NCBI GenBank assembly: GCA_036374135.1
Contig: DASUUK010000112.1
Span: forward strand, 1 to 64,000
Length of the DNA stretch: 64,000 bases
Source: Euzebyales bacterium
GTDB lineage: Bacteria; Actinomycetota; Nitriliruptoria; Euzebyales; JAHELV01
Direction of reading: 5' to 3'
Notes under the pieces: model-generated
Told to the model about the DNA's origin: nothing
What the model saw: the letters and a program-made list of their open reading frames with translations, nothing else
The model's database searches: none
Shown here: one piece after another, positions 26,543-34,405 of the stretch
How positions within the stretch are numbered: position 1 is the stretch's first letter
How the letters are laid out: each line of letters starts with the position of its first letter
Translations under genes and position numbers: made by a program

Positions 26543-27514
26543 TCAGCCGTTGCGGTGCCACCAGGTCGCCGGGTGCGGGTCCGACGACTCGAGCGCCGAC
26601 CGGTCCCAGCCGGCCAGGTCGGCGGCCGCCGCGTGGGTGCTGCGCGCGAACGCCAGCAACGCGGCGTCGGGGTCGTCCGCGGCCTGCACCGCGTCGTACG
26701 GCAGTGCGAACTCACCGAGCGCGTCGAGCCAGAACGCCTCGTCCGGTTCGACGGACGCGTCGGCGAACCCACCAGGCATGGGGTACGCGTACGCGTAGAA
26801 GATCGGGGTCGGAGACTCGCGGTTGCCCGGCCAGAACCCCAGGCTGGTCACCTCGTGCGAGTAGGCCTCACGCGCGACGGCGTCAGGGAAGTTCGGCAGG
26901 CCGCCGGGGTGCGGCGGGGCCGGGCGGCCCGAGAAGCGGGTGACCGCCAGGTCGAAGGCACCCCAGAACAGGTGCACCGGGCTGACCTTGCCGAGGAACC
27001 CGGCACGGAACTCGGTGAACACGCGATGGGCCTGCACGAGCGCGCGCCACAACGCCACGGCGTGGTCGGGGTCGACGACGCGTTCGTCGGTGTCGTCGGG
27101 GAACGGTGTGGCGTCGGCGATCTCGCTGGGCACCGGATGGATCGTGACGGGCATGCCGACCGCGCCCATCGCGGCCAGCACCGCGTCGTGGAAGGCAGCG
27201 ACGCTGATCGACGCGAACGGCACGTGCTCGACGGCACCGGCGGTCGTCACGATCTGGGCGCGCAGGCGCGTCAGGTCGAGGTCCACCTCGAACCCCTCAC
27301 CACGGTACGGCACGAACGACGTCGTGAGACCCCGCGCGGTCACGTAGAGCGCCACCCCCCACGAGTGGTTGAGCCACGGACCGCACGCCAGACGGATCTT
27401 GCCGACGATCTGTGCGTACAGGTGGAGCGCCTCGAGCGCGTCGGCCCATTCCGCCCACGGCAGCTCCGGCCACGCGGAGGGATCCGATGCTGGTGGATGC
27501 CAACGTGCGGCCAT
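26543..27514 (-). CDS. DUF5996 family protein
   Basis: A 323-residue soluble protein of the DUF5996 family. LHLYAQIVGKIRLACGPWLN near residue 30, YVTARGLTTSFVPYRGEGFE, VSPVHLFWGAFDLAVTRFSG, AREAYSHEVTSLGFWPGN and FYAYAYPMPGGF are the conserved blocks I associate with it. The Asn-His-Ser-Trp and Ser-His-Glu residues might bind a metal or small ligand, but no activity is known. A strong GAGGAGG lies 6 bases before the ATG at 27514, which decides the start. It diverges from the PNPOx-USP genes across about 200 bases. Confidence 0.85.
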   Translation of the reverse strand: MAARWHPPASDPSAWPELPWAEWADALEALHLYAQIVGKIRLACGPWLNHSWGVALYVTARGLTTSFVPYRGEGFEVDLDLTRLRAQIVTTAGAVEHVPFASISVAAFHDAVLAAMGAVGMPVTIHPVPSEIADATPFPDDTDERVVDPDHAVALWRALVQAHRVFTEFRAGFLGKVSPVHLFWGAFDLAVTRFSGRPAPPHPGGLPNFPDAVAREAYSHEVTSLGFWPGNRESPTPIFYAYAYPMPGGFADASVEPDEAFWLDALGEFALPYDAVQAADDPDAALLAFARSTHAAAADLAGWDRSALESSDPHPATWWHRNG

Positions 27515-27714
27515 GCTGGGCCTCCTCGTCGCGGCGGCGGGCTGTGGATCGTAGCGTCCACCCACGCGCGGACCTGCGCGGCGGCGCCGATCAACGTCCG
27601 CGCGCTCCTCTCGGCCGATGCGGACCAAGGCCCCCGTCGCGAGGGGCCCAACGGCCTGCGGGACACCAGCGGATCACGGCACGCTCACACCAGGCGACCG
27701 ACTGGGAGGTGCGC

Positions 27715-28128
27715 ATGCGCGAGCACCGCAACGCACTGATCGAGCTGTCCGCCGAGGAGTGCCTCCGCCTGCTGGTCAGCCACCGCCCACGCCTGGGTCG
27801 TCTCGCGTTCATGCGCAACGGCGTCCCGTTGGTGCTGCCGATGAACTACGTCGCGGTCGGCGACGCGCTGTACTTCAGGACCGGCCCGGGCAGCAAGCTG
27901 GCCGCCGCCGCGAACCAGGACGACGTGGCCTTCGAGATCGACGAGGTCGACGAGGTCTGGCGGGAGGGCTGGAGCGTGCTGGCGTTCGGACGCCTCGTCC
28001 AGGTGACCGACGAGGCGGAGCTGGACGACGTGCGACAACGGCCGCTGCGGCCGTGGGCCGGCACGGAGGGCCGGCCCTACTACCTCCGACTGGACATCGC
28101 GGGAGTGTCGGGCCGGCGTCTGACCTGA
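27715..28128 (+). CDS. Pyridoxamine 5'-phosphate oxidase-fold flavoprotein (first copy)
   Basis: A 137-residue split-barrel protein. It begins ELSAEECLRLLVSHRPRLGR, then LAFMRNGVPLVLPMNYVAVG, GPGSKLAAAANQDDVAFEID and GWSVLAFGRLVQVTD, all typical of the small PNPOx-like FMN/heme-binding group found with dormancy and hypoxia genes in actinobacteria. The domain ends PYYLRLDIAGVSGRRL. It is a close paralogue of the gene after the stress protein, sharing RPRLGRLAF and RTGPGSKL/RTAPGSKL. GGAGG lies 5 bases before the ATG. Operon with the two following genes; a redox-stress role is inferred from family and context. Confidence 0.85.
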   Translation: MREHRNALIELSAEECLRLLVSHRPRLGRLAFMRNGVPLVLPMNYVAVGDALYFRTGPGSKLAAAANQDDVAFEIDEVDEVWREGWSVLAFGRLVQVTDEAELDDVRQRPLRPWAGTEGRPYYLRLDIAGVSGRRLT

Positions 28129-28147
28129 CGCACGAGGGAGGCAGCTG

Positions 28148-29017
28148 ATGAAGATCGTCGTCGCTGTGGACGGGTCGGCCCACGCGGACCGCGCACTGGT
28201 ATGGGCCGTGCACGAGGCGCAGCTGCGATCCGCGTCGCTCACCGTCCTGCACGCCATCCACGTGTCCCGGTTGACGGGGCCGCTGAACCGCGAGCTGGCG
28301 CACGACCGCGAACACGACGCGGGCGTGCGCACGGTTGCCGACGCCTTGGAGCGCGCCGGCGTCTCGGATGCAGACGTCCGGGTCGAGGTACCGCTGGTGT
28401 CCGGCCGCGGCGTCGCGGCCGCCGTGCTGCACAACACGCGGGACGCCGATCTGGTCGTGCTCGGCAGCCGCGGGTTGGGTGGCTTCCCCGGCCTGCTGCT
28501 CGGCTCGGTGAGCCAGCAGGTCGCGGCGCACGCCAACGTGCCGGTCGCTGTCGTCCCGGCGGCCGACGACGCCGGCGGTGACCCGGTCGAGACGATATCG
28601 GTCGTGGTTGGCGTCGATGGTTCGGCGGCGTCGCGCGAGGCGCTGGCCTGGGCTGCGGAGGAGGCCCGCCTCCGCGATGTGCCGCTCCGTGCCGTCCAGG
28701 TCCGACCGGGCTCCGATCCGGATCCCGCCGATTCGAATGCGTCGGCGGTCGAGCGCGAGCGGGCCGACCGACGCGCGCGGATCGGGCTGGCGCAGATCGT
28801 GGAGGACGAGCTCGGCGCGGACCATCGTGCCGTCAACCAACGGGTCGTCAGTGGGCGTCCGTCCCGGGTGCTGATGGACGATGCGGCCTCCCCCGCGTCG
28901 ATGCTGGTCGTCGGCAGCCGCGGGCGGGGCGGGTTCGCCGGGCTGCTGCTCGGGTCGGTCAGCCAGCAGTGCCTGACGCACGCCCACGGTCCGGTCGTCG
29001 TCGTCCACGCGTCGTGA
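28148..29017 (+). CDS. Tandem-domain universal stress protein
   Basis: A 289-residue cytoplasmic protein with two UspA domains (about residues 1-140 and 155-289). Each starts with a V-V-A/G-V-D-G-S strand (MKIVVAVDGSAHADRALVWA, VVVGVDGSAASREALAWA) and ends with the ATP-binding G-2x-G-9x-G-S pattern: LGSRGLGGFPGLLLGSVSQQ and VGSRGRGGFAGLLLGSVSQQ. ATP-binding two-domain proteins of this kind are common in actinobacteria and rise under hypoxia or stationary phase. GGGAGG precedes the ATG. It is embedded between two PNPOx-fold genes, and its TGA overlaps the possible GTG of the second. Confidence 0.93.
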   Translation: MKIVVAVDGSAHADRALVWAVHEAQLRSASLTVLHAIHVSRLTGPLNRELAHDREHDAGVRTVADALERAGVSDADVRVEVPLVSGRGVAAAVLHNTRDADLVVLGSRGLGGFPGLLLGSVSQQVAAHANVPVAVVPAADDAGGDPVETISVVVGVDGSAASREALAWAAEEARLRDVPLRAVQVRPGSDPDPADSNASAVERERADRRARIGLAQIVEDELGADHRAVNQRVVSGRPSRVLMDDAASPASMLVVGSRGRGGFAGLLLGSVSQQCLTHAHGPVVVVHAS

Positions 29018-29022
29018 ACGCC

Positions 29023-29430
29023 ATGGACGCGAACGCCCGTCTCACACCGCTGTCGACCGACGAGTGCCACGAACTGCTGGAGACCCACCGGCCGCGACTG
29101 GGGCGCCTCGCCTTCGCCGACGGGGGCCGACCGCTCGTGCTGCCGGTGAACTACGTAGCCGAGGGCCGGGTGCTGTGGTTCCGCACCGCACCGGGCAGCA
29201 AGTTGCTCGCGGCGTTGCGGATGCAGGAGGTCACCTTCGAGCTCGACCACGTCGACACGACGTGGGAACAGGGGTGGAGCGTGCTCGCGTTCGGGCGACT
29301 GCGCATGGTCACCGATGACGACGAGCTCGAGGCGGCGCGCCGTCTGCCGCTGCAGCCGTGGGCACCCGGCGACCGGTCGCACCACCTGCGGCTCGACATC
29401 GATCGGGTGAGCGGCCGACGGCTGCGCTGA
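29023..29430 (+). CDS. Pyridoxamine 5'-phosphate oxidase-fold flavoprotein (second copy)
   Basis: A 135-residue paralogue of the PNPOx-fold protein located before the stress protein. Shared blocks are PLSTDECHELLETHRPRLGR, LAFADGGRPLVLPVNYVAEG, TAPGSKLLAAL and WEQGWSVLAFGRLRMVTDD, ending HHLRLDIDRVSGRRLR. An upstream GTG at 29014 would overlap the TGA of the stress-protein gene and add three residues; the ATG at 29023 is the simpler choice. The two copies probably arose by duplication and may form a heterodimer or respond to different flavin or heme states. Confidence 0.85.
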   Translation: MDANARLTPLSTDECHELLETHRPRLGRLAFADGGRPLVLPVNYVAEGRVLWFRTAPGSKLLAALRMQEVTFELDHVDTTWEQGWSVLAFGRLRMVTDDDELEAARRLPLQPWAPGDRSHHLRLDIDRVSGRRLR

Positions 29431-29539
29431 ACGGCGGTCGCCCCGGCCGCCGCGATCCGGGTCGTGATACCGTCGTCTGGCTGGCACGGCGGCCATCCAG
29501 CCGCGGTCGATCATCGCCTACGGACGGACGGTGAGGCCC

Positions 29540-30739
29540 ATGACCGACACCATCGGCACCGACCGACGCACGGGGGTGGTGGTCGACGCCGAGGAGCTGG
29601 TCCGCGACCACCCACCCGCTGAGACCGGTGCGGTGGCGTTCCTGGGTGCGCAGTTCGACCGCGGTCTCGCATGGGTGCACTTCCCGACGGGGCGCGGTGG
29701 ACGCGGGCTTCCGCAGGGACGGCAGGCTGACGTGGACCGGGTGCTGCGGGCGTCGGGCGCGCCCGACGCCTTCCTGCGCAACCCTATCGGGCACGGGATG
29801 GCCGCGCCCACTGTCGTCGTCCACGGGTCGGACCGGCTGCAGGAGCGGCTGCTGCGCCCGCTGTTCACGGGCGAGGAGCTGTGGGCGCAGCTGTTCAGCG
29901 AACCCGGCGCCGGCTCGGACCTCGCCGGCCTGGCCACGCGGGCCGAGTGGGACGGCCGGGTGTGGCGGGTCACTGGACAGAAGGTCTGGACCAGTCTCGC
30001 CCAGCACGCACGATGGGCGCTGCTGGTCGCACGTACCGACCCGGACGTCCCCAAGCACAAGGGCCTGACCTACTTCGTGGTCGATCTGCACCACCCCGGT
30101 GTGGACGTGCGGCCGCTGCGCCAGCTGACCGGTGACGCCGAGTTCAACGAGGTGTACCTCGACGACGTCGAGATCGACGACGGGTGGCGCCTCGGTGAGG
30201 TCGGCGACGGCTGGCGCGTCGCGATGACCACACTCATGAGCGAGCGCAAGGCGCTGGGTGGGCGCAGCTCCGCGCGCGGGGACGGCACGATCGGCGACGC
30301 GCTGCGGCTCTGGGCGCAGCGGCCCGAGCTGCGCACGCCGGCCGACGAGCAGCACCTGCTCGACCTCGCGGTCCGCGCGGAGGCACAGCGGCTGACCGGC
30401 TGGCGCCACGGCGCCGAGCAGGGCGATGCCCCGATGGGGTCCCGCGGTGCGATCGACAAGGTCGTCGGCGCCGAGCTGAACCAGGCCGTGTACGACTTCT
30501 GCATGCGCGTGCTGGGTGTCGAGGCGACCCGCTACACGCACCCCGGCCCGGACGACCCGCACACCACCCCGCCTGCGGACCGGTCACTGACCTGGAAGTT
30601 CCTGCGGTCACGGGCCAACACGATCGAGGGAGGGACGTCGGAGATCCTGCGCAACATCATCGGTGAGCGCCTGCTGGGTCTGCCCGGCGACGTGCGCGTC
30701 GACAAGGACGTTCCGTGGCGGGACGTGCCGCGCAGCTGA
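29540..30739 (+). CDS. Acyl-CoA dehydrogenase, first subunit of a paired enzyme
   Basis: A 399-residue FAD-dependent acyl-CoA dehydrogenase. LFSEPGAGSDLAGLATRAEW near residue 122 binds the flavin and substrate, GQKVWTSLAQHARWALLVAR follows, and the C-domain carries KFLRSRANTIEGGTSEILRN with the catalytic glutamate in the usual Glu-Gly-Gly-Thr position. It is followed 11 bases later by a second, smaller dehydrogenase, the layout of actinobacterial heterotetrameric acyl-CoA dehydrogenases (FadE26/27 or ChsE types) that act on steroid or branched acyl-CoAs. ATG at 29540 chosen with GTGAGG just upstream. Substrate is inference; no other beta-oxidation gene is close. Confidence 0.88.
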   Translation: MTDTIGTDRRTGVVVDAEELVRDHPPAETGAVAFLGAQFDRGLAWVHFPTGRGGRGLPQGRQADVDRVLRASGAPDAFLRNPIGHGMAAPTVVVHGSDRLQERLLRPLFTGEELWAQLFSEPGAGSDLAGLATRAEWDGRVWRVTGQKVWTSLAQHARWALLVARTDPDVPKHKGLTYFVVDLHHPGVDVRPLRQLTGDAEFNEVYLDDVEIDDGWRLGEVGDGWRVAMTTLMSERKALGGRSSARGDGTIGDALRLWAQRPELRTPADEQHLLDLAVRAEAQRLTGWRHGAEQGDAPMGSRGAIDKVVGAELNQAVYDFCMRVLGVEATRYTHPGPDDPHTTPPADRSLTWKFLRSRANTIEGGTSEILRNIIGERLLGLPGDVRVDKDVPWRDVPRS

Positions 30740-30750
30740 GGGAGCGCACG

Positions 30751-31872
30751 ATGACCACCGAACCGTTCGTGTTCAGCGACGAGCAGCACCTGCTCCGCGA
30801 GACGGTCCGCGATGCGTGTCAGCGCGCATGGCCGCCCGAGGCCGTCGAGCGCACAGCCAACGGGCCCTGGGCGACCAAGTTCTGGACCACCCTGGCCTCC
30901 GAGCTGGGCGTCGTGGGTCTGACGGTGCCCGAAACGCTTGGTGGACTGGGAGCCGGTGTCGTCGACCTGACGATCGTGGCGGAGGAGCTGGGTCGCGTGG
31001 CCGCGGCGGCGCCCATGCTCGGCACCACGCTGGCGACCGAGACGTTGGCACGCGTCGAGTGCGAGACGGCCGCAACGGTGCTCGAGCCGGTGGCCGGCGG
31101 GCAGCGGCTGGCCGCACTGGTCGTCACAGACGACGCGGGGGCCTGGACGCCGGATCGACCAGCCACGACCGCACGCTCCGAGGGCGATGGCTGGCGGATC
31201 GACGGCGCGGCCCGCGGCGTGCTCGACGGCGCGGGGGCCGACGACCTGCTCGTGCTGTCCACCACCGACGAAGGCATCGCCCTCATGCTGGTCGACGGCG
31301 CCGCCGACGGCGTCACCCGCCGGGCGGTCGACACGATGGACCTGACCCGCGAGCTGGCGGACGTGACGTTCACCGATGCGCAGGCGACGCTGCTCCAGGT
31401 CGGGCCGGCCGTGGTCGACGCGGTGCGCGGCGCCGCCGACGTCGCGACGATCGTGCTGGCTGCCGAGCAGCTCGGCGGGTGTCAGACCATGCTCGACCGC
31501 ACGGTGGAGCACGCGCGCACGCACATGCAGTTCGGCCGTCCGATCGGTACGTTCCAGGCCGTGCGCCACCGCTGCGCGGACATGCTCGTCGCGACCGAGC
31601 ACGCCCGTTCGGCCGTGTACCACGCGGCGTGGGCGGCGGACGTCGGCATCGACGATGTCGCGGTCGCTGCCAGCCTGGCGCACGTCGTCGCGTCGCAGGC
31701 GCACACCGAGGTCAGCGGCGGAGCACTGCAGCTGCACGGCGGCATCGGGTTCACGTGGGAGCACCCGACGCACCTGTACCTCAAGCGGGCCTGGAGCGAC
31801 GCGACGTTGCTCGGCGGGCGCGCCTTCCACCGCGCACGCCTCGCACCGCTGCTGGAACCACCGCGGGCCTGA
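30751..31872 (+). CDS. Acyl-CoA dehydrogenase, second subunit of a paired enzyme
   Basis: A 373-residue acyl-CoA dehydrogenase homologue, shorter and more alanine-rich than its partner. VFSDEQHLLRETVRDACQR near the start, VGLTVPETLGGLGAGVVDL, RTHMQFGRPIGTFQAVRHRC and LHGGIGFTWEHPTHLYLKRA mark the fold. The flavin-side motif of the partner (SEPGAGSD) is not recognisable here and the middle domain is degenerate, as in the beta subunits of paired enzymes. GGGAG lies 6 bases before the ATG. It is co-transcribed with the first subunit. A heterotetramer is inference from family precedent. Confidence 0.85.
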   Translation: MTTEPFVFSDEQHLLRETVRDACQRAWPPEAVERTANGPWATKFWTTLASELGVVGLTVPETLGGLGAGVVDLTIVAEELGRVAAAAPMLGTTLATETLARVECETAATVLEPVAGGQRLAALVVTDDAGAWTPDRPATTARSEGDGWRIDGAARGVLDGAGADDLLVLSTTDEGIALMLVDGAADGVTRRAVDTMDLTRELADVTFTDAQATLLQVGPAVVDAVRGAADVATIVLAAEQLGGCQTMLDRTVEHARTHMQFGRPIGTFQAVRHRCADMLVATEHARSAVYHAAWAADVGIDDVAVAASLAHVVASQAHTEVSGGALQLHGGIGFTWEHPTHLYLKRAWSDATLLGGRAFHRARLAPLLEPPRA

Positions 31873-31879
31873 CGAGACG

Positions 31880-31908
31880 GCGGCGCTCGGGCCCCTCGCG
31901 GGCGCCGC
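31880..31908. terminator. Short hairpin between convergent genes
   Basis: A 7-bp inverted repeat (GCGGCGC and complement, 15-base loop) starts 8 bases after the dehydrogenase stop and ends 25 bases before the CorA stop. Weak, but the only dyad in this convergent gap. Confidence 0.3.
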
Positions 31909-31932
31909 GCAGACCGCGATCGCAGTCGCGGC

Positions 31933-32922
31933 TCACCACCACCCCCTGCGGCGCGCCCAGGTCAGCAGTGCCGCGGACATGGCGGCCATGGCGACGAGCA
32001 GGACGCCGAGGTGCGCGACGTCGGTCCGTTCGTTGACGATGATGTTCATGCCATAGACCGACGCGAGTGCCGTGATCGGCAGGGTCACGACGGCGATGAC
32101 CGTCAGGCGCTCGGCAGCGATCGCCATCTTGGTCTCCACCCGCGTGCGGTAGTGCTCGATCACGCCTTCGACGTACTGCTGCTGACCGTCGGCGATCCCG
32201 CGCACGCGGTCGAACTGCTCGACGAGGTCGTCGACGAACGGCCTGCCCGCGCGCGGGATGAACCGGCTGAGCGAGGCCACCCGCTCGTGGATCTCACGGC
32301 TGAGCGTCGCCATCGTGCGCACCGCGAGCAGTCCGTGACGGGTCTGGAACAGCTCCTCCAGGAATTCCTCGGTGTCGTCGATGTCGCCCTGGGTCACGAT
32401 CTGTTCGAGCCGCCACGCATCGCTGGTCAGGTCCTCGATCAGGCGCTCCATGGTGCGAGCGACCCGCGACACGATCGCGTAGAGCAGCTCCAGCGGCGCC
32501 TTGGGGCGCAGGCGACCCGCGGCGATGCGATCGTGCACAGCCTGCGTCTCGCGAAGCGCGACCCCTGGCTCGACGGCCGGGTTCACCGGCCCGTGGACGG
32601 TGACCACGTAGTTGGGACCGACGAACAGGTCCAGCTCGACGTAGTGGATGTGACCGGCACGCCCACGCTCGGGCCCGTGCAGCACGAGGAAGACGTGGTC
32701 GGCGTAGGCGTGGACCTTGGGCACGCGGTTGCGCTCGACGCAGCTCCTGATCGCCATCGGGTGGAAGGCGAACACGTCCGCCAGCACGCCCTGCGCCTGC
32801 GCGTCGCATGCGTCGATGTCAACCCACACGACGCCGCCGGTGCCCTCGAGCAGCGTGGGCAGCTCCTCGGCCGGGTGGGATGCGATGGTTCCGGCGTCGA
32901 TCACCTGGACGTCCACCGTCAT
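31933..32922 (-). CDS. corA: CorA-family divalent metal ion transporter
   Basis: A 329-residue CorA-type channel for Mg2+ or Co2+. The large N-terminal cytoplasmic alpha/beta domain is followed by a long helix rich in charged residues, then two C-terminal membrane helices. The signature YGMNIIVN sits at the end of the first membrane helix near residue 290, and the C-terminus is basic (WARRRGWW). These define the funnel pentamer. The ATG at 32922 has GGAGG 5 bases upstream, whereas an upstream in-frame ATG has none. The sequence after the GMN is NIIVNE rather than the classical N-F/x-x-MPE, which is frequent in actinobacterial members. Monocistronic and divergent from the cupin gene. Confidence 0.88.
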   Translation of the reverse strand: MTVDVQVIDAGTIASHPAEELPTLLEGTGGVVWVDIDACDAQAQGVLADVFAFHPMAIRSCVERNRVPKVHAYADHVFLVLHGPERGRAGHIHYVELDLFVGPNYVVTVHGPVNPAVEPGVALRETQAVHDRIAAGRLRPKAPLELLYAIVSRVARTMERLIEDLTSDAWRLEQIVTQGDIDDTEEFLEELFQTRHGLLAVRTMATLSREIHERVASLSRFIPRAGRPFVDDLVEQFDRVRGIADGQQQYVEGVIEHYRTRVETKMAIAAERLTVIAVVTLPITALASVYGMNIIVNERTDVAHLGVLLVAMAAMSAALLTWARRRGWW

Positions 32923-33050
32923 CTGCGCCTCCGTCTCTTTCGGCATCCGCGCGGTCGCCCCCATCCCACACCGCGACGCGTGTCATCACCAGCCCCGTCC
33001 GGGCATCGGCCGGGATCGTCCGGGTCGTCGGCTGCGGTACGGTGCAGCCG

Positions 33051-33566
33051 ATGTCGTTCCTGAACCTCGATCTGGGCAGCCCGGTCGTCCGGGCGGCCGA
33101 CACCATCACCGGCGAGCTGGGCACGCTCGGCGCACGCTTCGTCGTGGGCGGTGGACCGTCCGACGGCCGGTTCTCGCTGGTGGAGCATCCGATCGTCCCT
33201 CGCGGGCTGGCGGCACCCGTGCACCGCCACTCCCGTGAGGACGAGTTCTCGTTCGTGCTGGAGGGACGCTGGGGCTTCCAGCTGGGTTCGACCGTGGTGT
33301 ACGGGGAGCCCGGTGACCTGGTCTACAAGCCTCGCGACGTCTGGCACACGTTCTGGAACGCGACCGACGCGCCCGCGCGCCTGCTGGAGATCATCTCGCC
33401 CGCCGGGTTCGAGCAACTGTTCGTCGAGGTCGCGGACCTGCTGCGCACCACACCGGACGACGCCGAGGCCGGCGCCGCGATCTCCGCCCGCTACGGGCTC
33501 GAGTACGACGGCGACGCGACCGCGATCGTCATCGCCGAACACGGCCTCGTCGACCGGATCGTGTGA
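33051..33566 (+). CDS. Cupin domain protein
   Basis: A 171-residue small beta-barrel protein. The first cupin motif reads PVHRHSREDEFSFVLEG, with the His-x-His-x5-Glu metal-binding pattern. The second reads GDLVYKPRDVWHTFWNATD with the last ligand His. A single metal ion, probably Fe, Mn or Zn, would be held in the barrel. No substrate is predictable; family members include quercetinase-like dioxygenases and isomerases. The ATG at 33051 begins directly with a beta strand. It diverges from corA and converges on the GAF-ANTAR gene. Confidence 0.83.
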   Translation: MSFLNLDLGSPVVRAADTITGELGTLGARFVVGGGPSDGRFSLVEHPIVPRGLAAPVHRHSREDEFSFVLEGRWGFQLGSTVVYGEPGDLVYKPRDVWHTFWNATDAPARLLEIISPAGFEQLFVEVADLLRTTPDDAEAGAAISARYGLEYDGDATAIVIAEHGLVDRIV

Positions 33567-33630
33567 TCGCCGGTTCGACCGGGCCGCTGCCGGGCAGGCC
33601 CGCTGCGGACCGCCGTGCTGAGAGCGGGCG

Positions 33631-34356
33631 TCAGTCGCCCGCGGAGCGGATGTCCTCCGGGGTGCGTCGTCCCTCCACGAGGTCGACGGCGACGTCGTGC
33701 AGCCGTACCCGGCCCGAGCGCGCGTAGGTGCGTAGCTGCTCGAACGCGTCGTCGACGTTGACGCCCCAGGCGTGCGACAGCACACCCTTGGCCTGCTCGA
33801 TGACGACCCGGCTGTCCAGCGCGCGCTGCAGCTGGGTGGCCAGCAGGGTCGACCGCTCGACCGCGTCGGCACTGACGATGTACGTGCTGGCGAGGTCCGC
33901 GAGCACCTCGGCCGCGTGCACGGCCTCGTCGTCGAGCTCGCCCGGCTGGCGCCGGTAGATGTTGTACGCGCCGACCGTGATGTCCCCGACGCGCATCGCG
34001 AAGCTGAACACGGCGCGCATGCCCGCGTCGACGGCCAGCGGAGCGAACATCGGCAGCTCGTCGGTCGTAGCCAGATCGGGGATGGCGACGGTCGACGCCG
34101 TCTCGTAGGCGCGGATGCACGGCCCTTCACCGGCGCGCAGCTGGAGTAGCTCGATCCTGCCCACCACCTCGTCGGACGCCGCAACGAAGCGCAGCACGCC
34201 ACGCTCGTCCTCCAGCATGATCCCAGCGCCGTCGACGGCGAGCAGCTTCGTCATGTCGGCGCACAGATCGGGCAGGACGTCGGCGACCTTGTAGTGGCGT
34301 ACGAGGGTGCGCGAGAAGCGCAACAGAATGTCCAACAGCAGGTCGTGGTCCACCAT
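33631..34356 (-). CDS. GAF-ANTAR antiterminator-type regulator
   Basis: A 241-residue cytoplasmic regulator. Residues of about 20-165 form a GAF sensor domain (GIMLEDERGVLRFVAASDEV, GPCIRAYETASTVAIPDLA). The C-terminal 60 residues are an ANTAR RNA-binding domain: LQRALDSRVVIEQAKGVLSH, then WGVNVDDAFEQLRTYARSG and a third helix with LHDVAVDLVEGR. ANTAR proteins bind paired RNA hairpins and prevent transcription termination. A perfect 13-bp hairpin lies just before this gene and might be its own target. The ATG at 34356 is weakly supported by GAGAGGG some way upstream. A second GAF-ANTAR protein is encoded near 57.5 kb. Confidence 0.88.
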   Translation of the reverse strand: MVDHDLLLDILLRFSRTLVRHYKVADVLPDLCADMTKLLAVDGAGIMLEDERGVLRFVAASDEVVGRIELLQLRAGEGPCIRAYETASTVAIPDLATTDELPMFAPLAVDAGMRAVFSFAMRVGDITVGAYNIYRRQPGELDDEAVHAAEVLADLASTYIVSADAVERSTLLATQLQRALDSRVVIEQAKGVLSHAWGVNVDDAFEQLRTYARSGRVRLHDVAVDLVEGRRTPEDIRSAGD

Positions 34357-34373
34357 GACCGTCGTGACACCCT

Positions 34374-34404
34374 CTCAGGTCGTGTCAACGCGACACGACC
34401 TGAG
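34374..34404 (-). terminator. Perfect 13-bp hairpin between GT2 stop and ANTAR gene start
   Basis: CTCAGGTCGTGTC and its exact complement with a 5-base loop, starting one base after the GT2 TAG and ending 17 bases before the ANTAR-gene ATG. No T-run follows. It may end the GT2 transcript or be a regulatory structure for the ANTAR gene. Confidence 0.55.
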
Positions 34405-34405
34405 T

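Noticed and set aside
34374-34404. Classical dual-hexaloop ANTAR target
   Set aside because: Only one stem was found by eye and the loop has five bases; kept only as a possible regulatory hairpin or terminator.
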